From contig NZ_CP126271.1 of assembly GCF_003234655.2 (NCBI RefSeq), positions 806,001-870,000 of the forward strand: DNA of 64,000 nt. The letters are read 5' to 3'. The stretch is from Curtobacterium sp. MCLR17_007. GTDB taxonomy: Bacteria > Actinomycetota > Actinomycetes > Actinomycetales > Microbacteriaceae. Each line of letters starts with the position of its first letter. Position 1 is the stretch's first letter. Shown here piece after piece: positions 32,983-42,000 of the stretch. Both the position numbers and the translations under genes were made by a program. The notes beneath the pieces were generated by a model. That model was not told the origin of the DNA. It searched no databases and saw only the letters and a program-made list of their open reading frames with translations.

Positions 32983-34221
32983 ATGCTCCTCTTCCTCCGC
33001 CGCCGTGGACGCCACCTGGTCGCTCCCGTCGCCGGCGCCGTCTTCCTGGCGCTCTGGATCGTCGCCGAGGCCGGCCGGTCCGGACTCGCCGACCACGTCA
33101 TCGTCGTCTCGGCCTTCGCGGTCGCGATCGGACTGTCGAACTGGATGCCCTCGACCGCCCTCGGACTCGTCGTCGTGGTTCCGCTCCTGCAGGCGCTCCG
33201 GCTGCTGCACCGCCCGACCGACACGACGTGGCCCGAGTACCTGGCCATCGTGATCGTCGTCGGCATCGTCGGTGCCGGACGGTCGGACCTGCTCCGGTGG
33301 CTCGCGGTCCCGGTCCTCGCGGTCGCCAGCGCTGCGGCAGCGTGGGCCATGGTCGTGCCGACGGCGGCGGACCCGGACGTCTGGGGTCTGTGGGTCGGAT
33401 CGTCGTCGGGCACCCGGAGCGACCTCGTCTTCATCGCACTGGCGATCGCCGGCGCGAGCGGCATCGGGTGGGCGGTCGGCGTCGCGTTCGGGGCGTCGTG
33501 GCGGATCGGTCTCGCGAGGGTGCGGGTGGTCGAGGCCGAGCGGGAGACCGAGGTGACGACCGTGGAGCTGCAGGCCGAGCAGGAGCGTGCCAGGATCGCC
33601 CGGGACGTGCACGACTCCCTCGCGCACTCGCTCGCCGTGGTCGTGTCGCAGGCCCAGGGCGCCGCGGCCATCGCGGCCCGTGACGAGCACGCGGCGCAGG
33701 CGCTCCAGGACATCGCCGAGGTGAGTCGTGCCGCCCTCGGTGACGTCCGGGCGCTGGTGGAGCGCATCCAGGGCGCCGGTGACGAGGCGCGTCACGGTCT
33801 CGACGACGTGCCGCCGCTGGTCGAGGACATGCGGGAGCTCGGGATGTCTGCCATGTCCGAGTCCCACGGCACCCCGTCCGCGGTGGCCCCGGCGGTCGGG
33901 GCGGCGGTGCACCGCATCGTCCAGGAGAGCCTGACGAACGTCCTCAAGCACCAGGGGCGCACCGCCGTCGTCCGGGTGGTCCTCGACTGGCGCGGTCCGG
34001 GTCTCGGCCTGGTGGTGACGTCGAACGGCGAGGCACCGCTCGTCGAGCTCGACGGCCCCGGTTCGGGGATCGCTGGGATGCAGGAGCGTGCGCGCCTGGC
34101 CGGAGGGTGGCTGCGCGCCGGCACCGGTGACGAGGACCACGACTTCGTCGTGACGGCGTGGCTGCCGACCGTCGACGTCCCGGCCCCGACTCCGGTGCCG
34201 ACGCTCGAGGTGGCACGGTGA
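32983..34221 (+). CDS. Membrane sensor histidine kinase
   Basis: A 412-residue kinase with about five or six membrane helices in residues 10-165 and no extracytoplasmic domain. The HisKA_3 phospho-acceptor is His210 in IARDVHDSLAHSL. The HATPase_c domain has N-box QESLTNVLKHQ and GSGIAGMQERARLAGG. Its stop overlaps the regulator GTG. It is a different paralogue from the kinase at 15049. The downstream secreted protein at 34877 is likely a target or signal partner of this system. Confidence 0.93.
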   Translation: MLLFLRRRGRHLVAPVAGAVFLALWIVAEAGRSGLADHVIVVSAFAVAIGLSNWMPSTALGLVVVVPLLQALRLLHRPTDTTWPEYLAIVIVVGIVGAGRSDLLRWLAVPVLAVASAAAAWAMVVPTAADPDVWGLWVGSSSGTRSDLVFIALAIAGASGIGWAVGVAFGASWRIGLARVRVVEAERETEVTTVELQAEQERARIARDVHDSLAHSLAVVVSQAQGAAAIAARDEHAAQALQDIAEVSRAALGDVRALVERIQGAGDEARHGLDDVPPLVEDMRELGMSAMSESHGTPSAVAPAVGAAVHRIVQESLTNVLKHQGRTAVVRVVLDWRGPGLGLVVTSNGEAPLVELDGPGSGIAGMQERARLAGGWLRAGTGDEDHDFVVTAWLPTVDVPAPTPVPTLEVAR

Positions 34222-34868
34222 TCCGGGTCGCCGTCGTCGACGACCAGCGGCTCTTCGCCTCCGGGATGCAGATGCTCGTCGACGCCCAGGACGACATGAC
34301 CTGCGTCGGGACGGCTGCCGACGGCCTCGAGGCCCTCGACCTCTGCGCAGCCGAGCACCCCGACGTGCTCCTGCTCGACCTCCGGATGCCCGTGCTCAAC
34401 GGCATCGAGACCCTCGGACGCCTCGCCGCTGTCGACGGCGACCGCCCCCGTGTGGTCGCACTGACCACCATCCGCCGCGACGACGCCGTGCTCGCCGCCC
34501 TCCGCGCCGGAGCTGCCGCGTTCCTGACGAAGGACGCGCTGCCGGACGTCGTGACGGCCACCATCCGCGACGTCCACGAGGGCCGCCCCGCGCCGACCGA
34601 GGCCGAGGCGCTCGAGCTGCTCCGCGCGCAGGGCACCCCGGCCGAGACGAGCCGACGCGACGAGATTCTCGACGCGCTGACCGCCCGCGAGCGCGAGGTG
34701 TTCCTCCTCGTCGCGAAGGGCCTCAGCAACGCCGAGATCGCCGCGAGCGTGTTCCTCAGCGAGGCCACCGTGAAGAGCCATGTCCGCTCCGTGCTGATGA
34801 AGCTCGGCCTCCGGAACCGGATCCAGGTCGTCATCACCGCACACGAACGCGGCCTCGTCCGCGCCTAG
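34218..34868 (+). CDS. LuxR/NarL-family response regulator
   Basis: A 216-residue regulator. The receiver domain has Asp8-Asp9, phospho-acceptor Asp54 in LLLDLRMPVLNG, Thr in LTTIRRDD and Lys in FLTKDAL. The LuxR-type helix-turn-helix begins LTAREREVFLLVAKGLSNAE. The GTG at 34218 overlaps the kinase stop (GTGA). The next gene starts only 8 nt after its stop, so three genes form one transcript. Confidence 0.94.
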   Translation: MIRVAVVDDQRLFASGMQMLVDAQDDMTCVGTAADGLEALDLCAAEHPDVLLLDLRMPVLNGIETLGRLAAVDGDRPRVVALTTIRRDDAVLAALRAGAAAFLTKDALPDVVTATIRDVHEGRPAPTEAEALELLRAQGTPAETSRRDEILDALTAREREVFLLVAKGLSNAEIAASVFLSEATVKSHVRSVLMKLGLRNRIQVVITAHERGLVRA

Positions 34869-34876
34869 GGGGAACC

Positions 34877-35842
34877 ATGCAGATCACCAGTCGCGCCACG
34901 AAGACCGGCACGCTCGCCCTGGTCGTCATCGGCCTCGCCGCGAGCGTCGTGCACGGCCTGCCCGAGCCCGTCGACGTCGCCGTCTTGCCGACGACCGAGC
35001 GGGACCCGGCAGCCTGGACGATGCCGCTCGACGGCTACGTCCAGCCGGGCGGCCGGAAGGACACCTACGCGACGAACCTCGTCATCCAGCCGTGCCTGCG
35101 CGATGCCGGGATCGACTTCCCGGTGCCGTGGGCGACGACCGCCGGGCTCGACGCGGTCTCCGACCAGGACGAGACACCGGAGCGTGGCAACACCTCACCC
35201 GCCCTCTCCTGGAGCACACCGCTCGACGCCGAGACGGCTCGGACACGCGGTTACCACGGCCCGTCGACGGTCGGAGCCAACGAGGACGGCATGAAGGCGT
35301 GGGGTGAGGACCCGAAGCGGAACGCGGCGTTCGCGAACGCCTCCGAGCGGGAGACGACCCGGTGCTTCCGGCAGGGCTCCCGCACGCTCGGCACCGACGA
35401 TGGAAGTGGCGCCGTGCAGAGCGCCTCGATCGTGGCGAAGCGCTTGACGTACCTCGCCGCAACGGCCGCCCGCGAGGACGACGCCGTCGTCGCAGCAGCC
35501 GCGAAGTGGCACGCGTGCATGGCGCCGGCCGGGCTCCCCGACCTGCCGGCGACGCCGAACGGGATGCCCTCGCGGTCGATCCGCTCGGACTACGGCACGA
35601 CCATCTCCACGACGCCCGTGCAGGACGGCGAGGTCGCCATCGCGAAGCGGGACGTCGCGTGCCAGGCGTCGTCCGGCTACCGGAGGGCGCTGTATGACGC
35701 CGAGTGGGACCGCCTCCGGCACGTCACGGCGAGCGACGCGTCCGTGCTCCACGGGGCGCCGGCGGACCAACTGGCGGTGGACCGTCGACTCGACGCGACG
35801 ATCCGTCGCCTCGCCCCGGCGGCGCCGGCCGACGTGGACTGA
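34877..35842 (+). CDS. Secreted or membrane-anchored Cys-containing hypothetical protein
   Basis: A 321-residue protein with an N-terminal signal or anchor (LALVVIGLAASVVHG, residues 13-27) and an extracytoplasmic body with four cysteines (QPCLRDAG, TRCFRQGS, WHACMAPAG, DVACQASSGYR). The pairing of a CM-x-x-x-G segment with a later C-x-x-S-S-G-Y is a pattern I associate with actinobacterial exported proteins of unknown function. It sits 8 nt behind a response regulator, with AGGGGGA as ribosome binding site. It could be a signal-sensing accessory or an output of the system. Confidence 0.72.
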   Translation: MQITSRATKTGTLALVVIGLAASVVHGLPEPVDVAVLPTTERDPAAWTMPLDGYVQPGGRKDTYATNLVIQPCLRDAGIDFPVPWATTAGLDAVSDQDETPERGNTSPALSWSTPLDAETARTRGYHGPSTVGANEDGMKAWGEDPKRNAAFANASERETTRCFRQGSRTLGTDDGSGAVQSASIVAKRLTYLAATAAREDDAVVAAAAKWHACMAPAGLPDLPATPNGMPSRSIRSDYGTTISTTPVQDGEVAIAKRDVACQASSGYRRALYDAEWDRLRHVTASDASVLHGAPADQLAVDRRLDATIRRLAPAAPADVD

Positions 35843-35904
35843 CCGACGGACCGAAAGACCGACGGACCAACGGACCGACGGACCGACCGTCCGACCGACG
35901 TCGG
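35840..35904. repeat. Imperfect GACCGACG-type microsatellite
   Basis: A run of degenerate GACCGACG / GACC units directly after the stop codon. Together with the promoter and leader below it fills the 325-nt gap to the next gene. Confidence 0.75.
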
Positions 35905-35912
35905 ATCGTTAC

Positions 35913-35923
35913 ACAACAGTTGT
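35913..35923. promoter_or_regulatory. Candidate operator ACAACAGTTGT
   Basis: An 11-nt inverted repeat with a single central base, 6 nt upstream of a -35 element. Its position suggests a regulator site for the polyol permease. Confidence 0.4.
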
Positions 35924-35928
35924 CGTTC

Positions 35929-35958
35929 TTGACGACGAGCGTTGGAGCGGTCTAATCT
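35929..35958 (+). promoter_or_regulatory. Sigma-70-like promoter of the polyol permease
   Basis: TTGACG (35929-35934), an 18-nt spacer, and TAATCT (35953-35958). This is the best canonical promoter in the window. It implies a 5' leader of about 200 nt before the ATG at 36168; the leader contains short GC-rich hairpins but no riboswitch I recognise. Confidence 0.6.
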
Positions 35959-36167
35959 CGGGCACCATGCTTCGGGCCGGCGATGGTCCGCCGGGGACCG
36001 GATCCGCACAGCAGCATCGGGCCGCCCCGGGACCATGACCCGCATCATCGCCGACGACCCCCGCCGCCCGCAGCCACAGCGCAGGCACGGAGGCCGGTGC
36101 GCGGCGCACCCCGGAGAACAGCCGCGATGCAGGGTCGAGCACTCCGGGGGCCCACCAGGAGAGACGC

Positions 36168-37511
36168 ATGTCGAACCGATCCGTCACCGCCCCACCCCTG
36201 CACGACCCCGCCGCACGAGGACCAGCCGCGGCACCACGACCGGGCCTCCTCGCCCGACTCGGCATCCCGCACCCACTGCGCTGGGGCTTCCTGGGCGTCC
36301 TCATCTTCATGACCGGCGACGGCATCGAGTCGAACTTCATCGCCCCGCACATCGCGGGAGCCCTCGGCACGGGCGGCACCGACAGTGCCGCGATGGTCAT
36401 CGGCCTGTACGGCGTCGCGGTCCTGGTGGCCTCGTACTTCGCCGGGGTGCTGTCCGAGCTCTGGGGCCCGCGTCGGGTCATGACGATCGGCGCGGTGCTC
36501 TGGGTCGTGTTCCAGGTCACGTTCCTGGCGGCGCTGCCCACCGGGTCCGTCGGACTCATCGCGCTGACGTACTTCCTGCGCGGACTCGGGTTCCCGCTGT
36601 TCGCGTTCTCGTTCCTGTGCTGGGTGAACCACACCGTCGCCCGCGAGCGGAACGCCACCGCCGTCGGCTGGTTCTACGTCGTGTTCACCGGCGGCCTGCC
36701 CACGCTCGGCTCCCTCATCGCGATCGGCAGCATCCCCGCGTTCGGCGGTGGTGCCACCGGGGAGACCGGGTCGATGGCGCTGTCGCTGCTCTTCGTCGCG
36801 GTCGGCTGGGCCGTCGTCCGGTTCGGGGTCCACGAGCGCACGGGTCTCGGCCGGATCGCCCCGCGTGAGCACTCCGCCGCCCGGGTCATCGCCAGCGGCA
36901 TCGAGGTCTGCATCTCGCGCCCCAAGGTCCTGCTGGCCGTCGTCATCCGCCTCGTGAACACCGCGCCGGAGTTCGGCATGTTCGTGATCATGCCCGCGGT
37001 CATCGGCACCGAGCTCGGCTGGGGACAGTCGAAGTGGCTCACGATGACCGTCATCGTGTACGCCGGCAACATCCTGTTCAACGCCGTCTTCGGCGCGATC
37101 GGTGACCGCATCGGCTGGATCCGCACGGTCAAGTGGTTCGGGATCGCCGCATCGGGCGTCGGCCTGCTGGCCTGGTGGTACGTGCCGCACCTGGTACCCG
37201 CCGGGTCCGAGTGGGGGTTCTGGCTGGCGACGGCCGCGGGGACGGTCTTCGGCATCATGCTCGCGGGCTTCACACCGATGGGCGCGATCGTCCCGGCGTT
37301 CGCGGGGGAGGACCGCCGCGGCGCGGCCATGGCGATGTACGCGACGGCCGCCGGTGGCGCGACCTTCCTCGGCAACGCGGTCGTCAGCGCGGTGCTGCCG
37401 TGGGGCGGCGCCGCAGGCGTCGTCTGGACGTTCGTCGTGCTCTACGCGCTCGCGTTCGTGGTGCTCAGCTTCCTCAGGGTGCCCGCGCAGGCCGAGGCCG
37501 CCGGCCACTGA
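36168..37511 (+). CDS. MFS polyol permease, RbtT/DalT/CsbX-like
   Basis: A 447-residue protein with twelve predicted helices. The first helix region GVLIFMTGDGIESNFIAPHI resembles the ribitol/D-arabitol (RbtT/DalT) and CsbX permeases, which import pentitols or related compounds by proton symport. The MFS loop after the third helix reads SELWGPRRVM. CAGGAGAGACGC precedes ATG 36168. It stands alone: no polyol dehydrogenase or kinase is adjacent, so its substrate may be handled by enzymes elsewhere, perhaps the dehydrogenase at 3539. Confidence 0.86.
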   Translation: MSNRSVTAPPLHDPAARGPAAAPRPGLLARLGIPHPLRWGFLGVLIFMTGDGIESNFIAPHIAGALGTGGTDSAAMVIGLYGVAVLVASYFAGVLSELWGPRRVMTIGAVLWVVFQVTFLAALPTGSVGLIALTYFLRGLGFPLFAFSFLCWVNHTVARERNATAVGWFYVVFTGGLPTLGSLIAIGSIPAFGGGATGETGSMALSLLFVAVGWAVVRFGVHERTGLGRIAPREHSAARVIASGIEVCISRPKVLLAVVIRLVNTAPEFGMFVIMPAVIGTELGWGQSKWLTMTVIVYAGNILFNAVFGAIGDRIGWIRTVKWFGIAASGVGLLAWWYVPHLVPAGSEWGFWLATAAGTVFGIMLAGFTPMGAIVPAFAGEDRRGAAMAMYATAAGGATFLGNAVVSAVLPWGGAAGVVWTFVVLYALAFVVLSFLRVPAQAEAAGH

Positions 37512-37523
37512 CCGCCACCACCT

Positions 37524-37571
37524 GACGGACGGGAGGCACGGGGCCGGCCGGCACCGTGCCTCCCGTCCGTC
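37524..37571. terminator. 18-bp perfect hairpin
   Basis: GACGGACGGGAGGCACGG (37524-37541) is fully complementary to 37554-37571, with a 12-nt loop. It is the strongest hairpin of the ACGGGAGG family in the window and ends the permease transcript. Confidence 0.85.
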
Positions 37572-37618
37572 GTGGGTCCGGTCCACCACCGTGGCCGACA
37601 CGCCCGGGTGGGTGCTGG

Positions 37619-37792
37619 TAGAGTTGTGGACGACTTCGGCGAGGGCCGCGTACGCGCGGCCGTGATCGACGCGGCGGATGACCCGGCAAGCTCTGGGAAC
37701 GTTCCTCACGCGTGCACGCGTTCGAGTTGCAACACCACAGACCCCCCACGATGCCGGCACCCCGGTGTCGTTCCCCAGACCAGGAGGCACCC
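37619..37792 (+). ncRNA. Structured 5' leader of rplY
   Basis: A -10-like TAGAGT (37619-37624) implies a leader of about 160 nt. It contains three symmetric elements: GGCCGCG/CGCGGCC (37644-37650 and 37655-37661), GGAACGTTCC (37696-37705) and the 14-bp palindrome ACGCGTGCACGCGT (37708-37721). A ribosomal-protein leader for autoregulation is possible, but this is inference; I do not recognise a known family. Confidence 0.4.
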
Positions 37793-38428
37793 ATGGCCGA
37801 CTACACCAAGCTCGCAGCGGAAGTCCGCACCAAGTTCGGCAAGGGCGCTGCCCGCAAGCTCCGCGCTGCCGACAAGATCCCCGCCGTCATCTACGGTCAC
37901 GGCACCGAGCCGAAGCACGTCAGCCTGCCGGGCCACGAGACCATGCTGCTCGTCCGTACCGCCAACGCGGTCGTCGACCTCGACATCGACGGCACGGCGC
38001 AGCTCGCCCTCGTCAAGGACGTCCAGCGCGACCCGGTGCGCCAGATCATCGAGCACATCGACCTCGTCGTCCTGCGTCGTGGCGAGAAGGTCACGGTCGA
38101 CGTCCCCGTCGTCGTCGAGGGCGAGTCCTTCTCCGGCACGATCCACGTGCAGGACCTCAACACCGTGTCCCTGCTGGTGCTCGCCACCGACATCCCCGAG
38201 CACGTCGTGGTCGACGTCGAGGGCCTCGAGGACGGCAAGCAGATCCACGCCTCCGAGCTCACGCTGCCCGAGGGCGCCGAGCTCGAGACCGACCCCGAGG
38301 CGCTCGTCGTCGCGATCGTCACCCCGCGTGGCACCGCTGACGACGAAGCCGCCGACGAGGCCTCCGCCGAGGCCGGCGCCGAAGCCGGTGCCGAGGGCGG
38401 CTCCGCGCCGGTCGACGAGTCCGAGTAA
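37793..38428 (+). CDS. rplY: 50S ribosomal protein L25 / general stress protein Ctc
   Basis: A 211-residue protein binding 5S rRNA in the large subunit. The N-terminal L25 domain (about residues 5-95) includes GKGAARKLRAADKIPAVIYG. It is followed by the Ctc-type C-terminal beta domain (about 96-185) and an acidic Ala/Glu tail rich in EAGAEAGAEGG. The length marks the long Ctc form. ATG 37793 has an AGGAGGCA site. pth follows 43 nt downstream, the normal order. In other actinobacteria rplY is close to prs; here 28 kb separates them. Confidence 0.97.
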   Translation: MADYTKLAAEVRTKFGKGAARKLRAADKIPAVIYGHGTEPKHVSLPGHETMLLVRTANAVVDLDIDGTAQLALVKDVQRDPVRQIIEHIDLVVLRRGEKVTVDVPVVVEGESFSGTIHVQDLNTVSLLVLATDIPEHVVVDVEGLEDGKQIHASELTLPEGAELETDPEALVVAIVTPRGTADDEAADEASAEAGAEAGAEGGSAPVDESE

Positions 38429-38471
38429 CACCCGTTCGGGACATCTGGTCGACGCTGATGACGACGTCCGC

Positions 38472-39056
38472 ATGACGGAACGACTGCTCGTCGTGGTCGG
38501 GCTCGGGAACCCCGGGCCCGACTACGCGGGGAACCGTCACAACGTCGGCCAGATGGTCCTCGACGAACTCGCCGCCCGGATGGGTGCGACGTTCAAGAAG
38601 CACAAGACCCCGAACACCGTCGCCGAGGGGCGTCTCGTCCCCGGTGGTCCCCGGCTCGTGCTCGCCAGACCGGGGTCGTTCATGAACACCTCGGGCGGCC
38701 CCGTCTCGAGCGTGCTCGGGTTCTACAGCGCCACACCGGCCGACCTCGTCGTCGTGCACGACGAGCTGGACCTGCCGTTCGACACCGTCCGACTCAAGGG
38801 CAACGGCGGACACGGCGGGCACAACGGGCTGCGCGACATCATCAAGGCCACCGGCACGAACGAGTTCGCCCGGGTGCGCGTCGGCATCGGCCGCCCGCCC
38901 GGACGCCAGGACCCGGCCGACTACGTCCTGCGCGACTTCTCGCCCACCGAGAAGAAGACGCTGCCGAACCTGCTGGCGGACGCCGCCGACGCGGTCGAGG
39001 CGATCGCCGACCTCGGCCTGCTCGCGGCCCAGCAGCGCGTCCACGCGCCGTCCTGA
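38472..39056 (+). CDS. pth: Peptidyl-tRNA hydrolase
   Basis: A 194-residue enzyme that recycles peptidyl-tRNA dropped from ribosomes. The conserved blocks are VVGLGNPGPDYAGNRHNVG with catalytic His near residue 24, RPGSFMNTSGG, VVHDELDLPF with the catalytic Asp, and GGHGGHNGLRDI. The ATG at 38472 fits the family start. It is co-directional with rplY and mfd. Confidence 0.97.
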   Translation: MTERLLVVVGLGNPGPDYAGNRHNVGQMVLDELAARMGATFKKHKTPNTVAEGRLVPGGPRLVLARPGSFMNTSGGPVSSVLGFYSATPADLVVVHDELDLPFDTVRLKGNGGHGGHNGLRDIIKATGTNEFARVRVGIGRPPGRQDPADYVLRDFSPTEKKTLPNLLADAADAVEAIADLGLLAAQQRVHAPS

Positions 39057-39086
39057 CGCACTGCGGTCGCTGTCGGTCGTCGCCGG

Positions 39087-39092
39087 TACCAT
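39087..39092 (+). promoter_or_regulatory. -10 element TACCAT of mfd
   Basis: TACCAT ends 7 nt before the GTG at 39100; no ribosome binding site is present. Confidence 0.5.
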
Positions 39093-39099
39093 GTCCTGA

Positions 39100-42000
39100 G
39101 TGACGATCTCGGGCATCATCCCTGCGCTCTCGCGCGCCTCCGCGTTCGATCGCGTCCTGCGCGCCGCTCCTCGTGACGCCGACTTCTCGGTGGTCGACGG
39201 CCTCCGCGTGCCGCTCCTGGCGGCGCTCATGGCCGAGCGCAAGGGCCCGCAGTGCGTCCTCGTGATCACCGCCACGGGGCGCGAGGCCGAGGCCGTCCGA
39301 GGTGCCCTGTCGAGCTACCTGCCCGACACCCAGGTGCTCGAGTTCCCGGCGTGGGAGACCCTGCCCCACGAGCGACTGTCGCCCAGTGCGCAGACCGTCG
39401 GCACCAGGATCGCCACGCTGCGCGCCCTGCAGCGGTGGCAGGACACCGACGCTGCCGATCGCGCCACCACCGTCGTCGTGGCGAGTGTCCGTGCCGCGCT
39501 GCAGCCCATCGCCGACAACCTGACCGAGCTCGCACCGGTCGTGCTGCGCACCGCGTCGCGCGGCAACGACCTCTCCAGCATCGCGGCGCAGCTCGTCGAC
39601 CTGGCGTACGCCCGCGTCGACCTGGTGACCCGCCGGGGCGAGTTCGCCGTCCGCGGTGGCATCCTCGACGTCTTCCCGCCCACGGCCGACCACCCGGTGC
39701 GCGTCGACTTCTTCGGTGACGAGATCGACGGCATCAAGGCGTTCTCCGTCGCCGACCAGCGCTCCACCGACGACGACCTCGGTTCGGTCGAGCTCACGGC
39801 CTCACGCGAGCTCCTGCTCAGCGAGGACGTCCGCCAGCGCGCCCGCGAGATGCTGCACGAGTTCCCGAACCTGTCCCAGATGCTCGCCAAGGTCGCCGAG
39901 GGCATCCCGGTCGAGGGCATGGAGTCCCTCGCGCCGGCACTGGTCCGCAAGCTGGTGCCGATGACGACGTACCTGCCGAGCGACGCGACCATCGCTGTCT
40001 TCTCACCCGAGCGGGTCAGTGGCCGTGCGCACAGCCTGGCTGAGACGAACCAGGAGTTCCTGCAGGCCGCGTGGAGCGCCGCCGTCGCCGGTGCCCAGGC
40101 GCCGATCGACCTCGACGCGGGCAACTTCCTGACGGTGCCGCAGCTCCGTGCCACCCGCGGCGACCGCACCTGGTGGACGATCTCGCCGTTCGACAGCGGG
40201 GCGGACGAACCCCTGAGCGACGCGGATGCCGCCACCGAGGCGGGGGAGTACGTCCGCGTCCGGGCCGATGCGGTCCCGAGCTTCGCCGGCAGTGCCGACG
40301 GGGCGGTCGCACACGTCAAGGCGCTGACCGACGACGGCTGGGCGGTGGTCGTCACCGCCCAGGGGCAGGGGCTCGTCGAGCGCGCCGTGCAGGTCCTCGC
40401 CGATGCCGGGGTCGCCGCCCGGGCCGAGGCCGTCACCGCACCGCCGCAGCCCGGCGTCGCGATCGTCACGACGGCGTCGGTCGAGCACGGCTTCTCGATC
40501 CCCGACCCCCGCATCGCGGTGCTGAGCGAGGCCGAGTTCTACGGCCGCACGGCGCAGCAGGGCGCCCGCACGGTCAAGAAGCTCGCCAGCCGGCGCAAGA
40601 ACGTCGTCGACCCGCTGCAGCTCAAGCCGGGCGACGTGGTCGTGCACGCCACGCACGGCATCGGCAAGTTCGTCGAGCTCGTCTCGCGCGAGGTCTCGAG
40701 CGGCGGGCGCAACGCGGTCAAGACGCAGCGCGAGTACCTGGTGCTCGAGTACGCACCGTCGAAGCGCGGCTACCCGGGCGACAAGCTCTTCGTCCCGACC
40801 GACCAGCTCGACCAGCTCTCCCGCTACGTCGGCGGCGAGTCCCCGAGCCTGTCGAAGATGGGTGGCAGCGACTGGTCCGCGGCGAAGAGCAAGGCGCGCA
40901 AGGCCGTCCGCGACATCGCCGTCGACCTCGTCAAGCTCTACTCGGCGCGCATGGCGTCGAAGGGCCACGCGTTCGGTCCGGACACCCCGTGGCAGCGCGA
41001 GCTCGAAGAGGCGTTCCCGTTCGCCGAGACCGCCGACCAGCTCACCACCATCGACGAGATCAAGCGCGACATGGAGCGCCCGATCCCGATGGACCGGCTG
41101 CTCTCCGGCGACGTCGGCTACGGCAAGACCGAGGTCGCGATCCGCGCTGCCTTCAAGGCCGTGCAGGACGGCAAGCAGGTCGCCATGCTCGTCCCGACCA
41201 CGCTGCTGGTCCGGCAGCACATGGAGACCTTCGCCGAGCGCTTCGCCGGGTTCCCCGTGCACCTCCGCGCGCTCAGCCGGTTCCAGACGGACAAGGAGTC
41301 CAAGGAGACCCTCGCGGGCCTGGCCGACGGCACCGTCGACATCGTCATCGGCACGCACCGGATCCTGTCCCAGGGCGTGCAGTTCAAGGACGTCGGTCTG
41401 GTCATCATCGACGAAGAGCAACGCTTCGGCGTCGAGCACAAGGACCAGCTCAAGAAGCTCAAGACCAACGTCGACGTCCTGGCGATGTCCGCGACGCCGA
41501 TCCCGCGCTCGCTCGAGATGGCGGTGACGGGCATCCGTGAGATGTCCACCCTGGCGACCCCGCCCGAGGACCGCCACCCCATCCTGACCTTCGTCGGCCC
41601 GCAGTCCGACCTGCAGGTCGGCGCGGCGATCCGGCGCGAGATGCTCCGCGAGGGCCAGGTGTTCTACGTGCACAACCGCGTCAAGGACATCCAGTCGGTC
41701 GCCGCGCACCTGGCCGAGATCGTGCCGGACGCCCGCATCGCCGTCGCGCACGGGCAGATGTCCGAGCAGACGCTCGAACAGGTCATGGTCGACTTCTGGG
41801 AGCGCCGCTTCGACGTGCTCGTCTCGACGACCATCATCGAGACCGGGCTCGACATCGCGAACGCGAACACGCTCATCATCGACCGGGCGGACAAGTACGG
41901 GCTGTCGCAGCTGCACCAGCTCCGTGGTCGCGTCGGTCGAGGGCGCGAGCGCGGCTACGCGTACTTCCTGTACGACGCCGACAAGCCCCTGTCCGAGACC

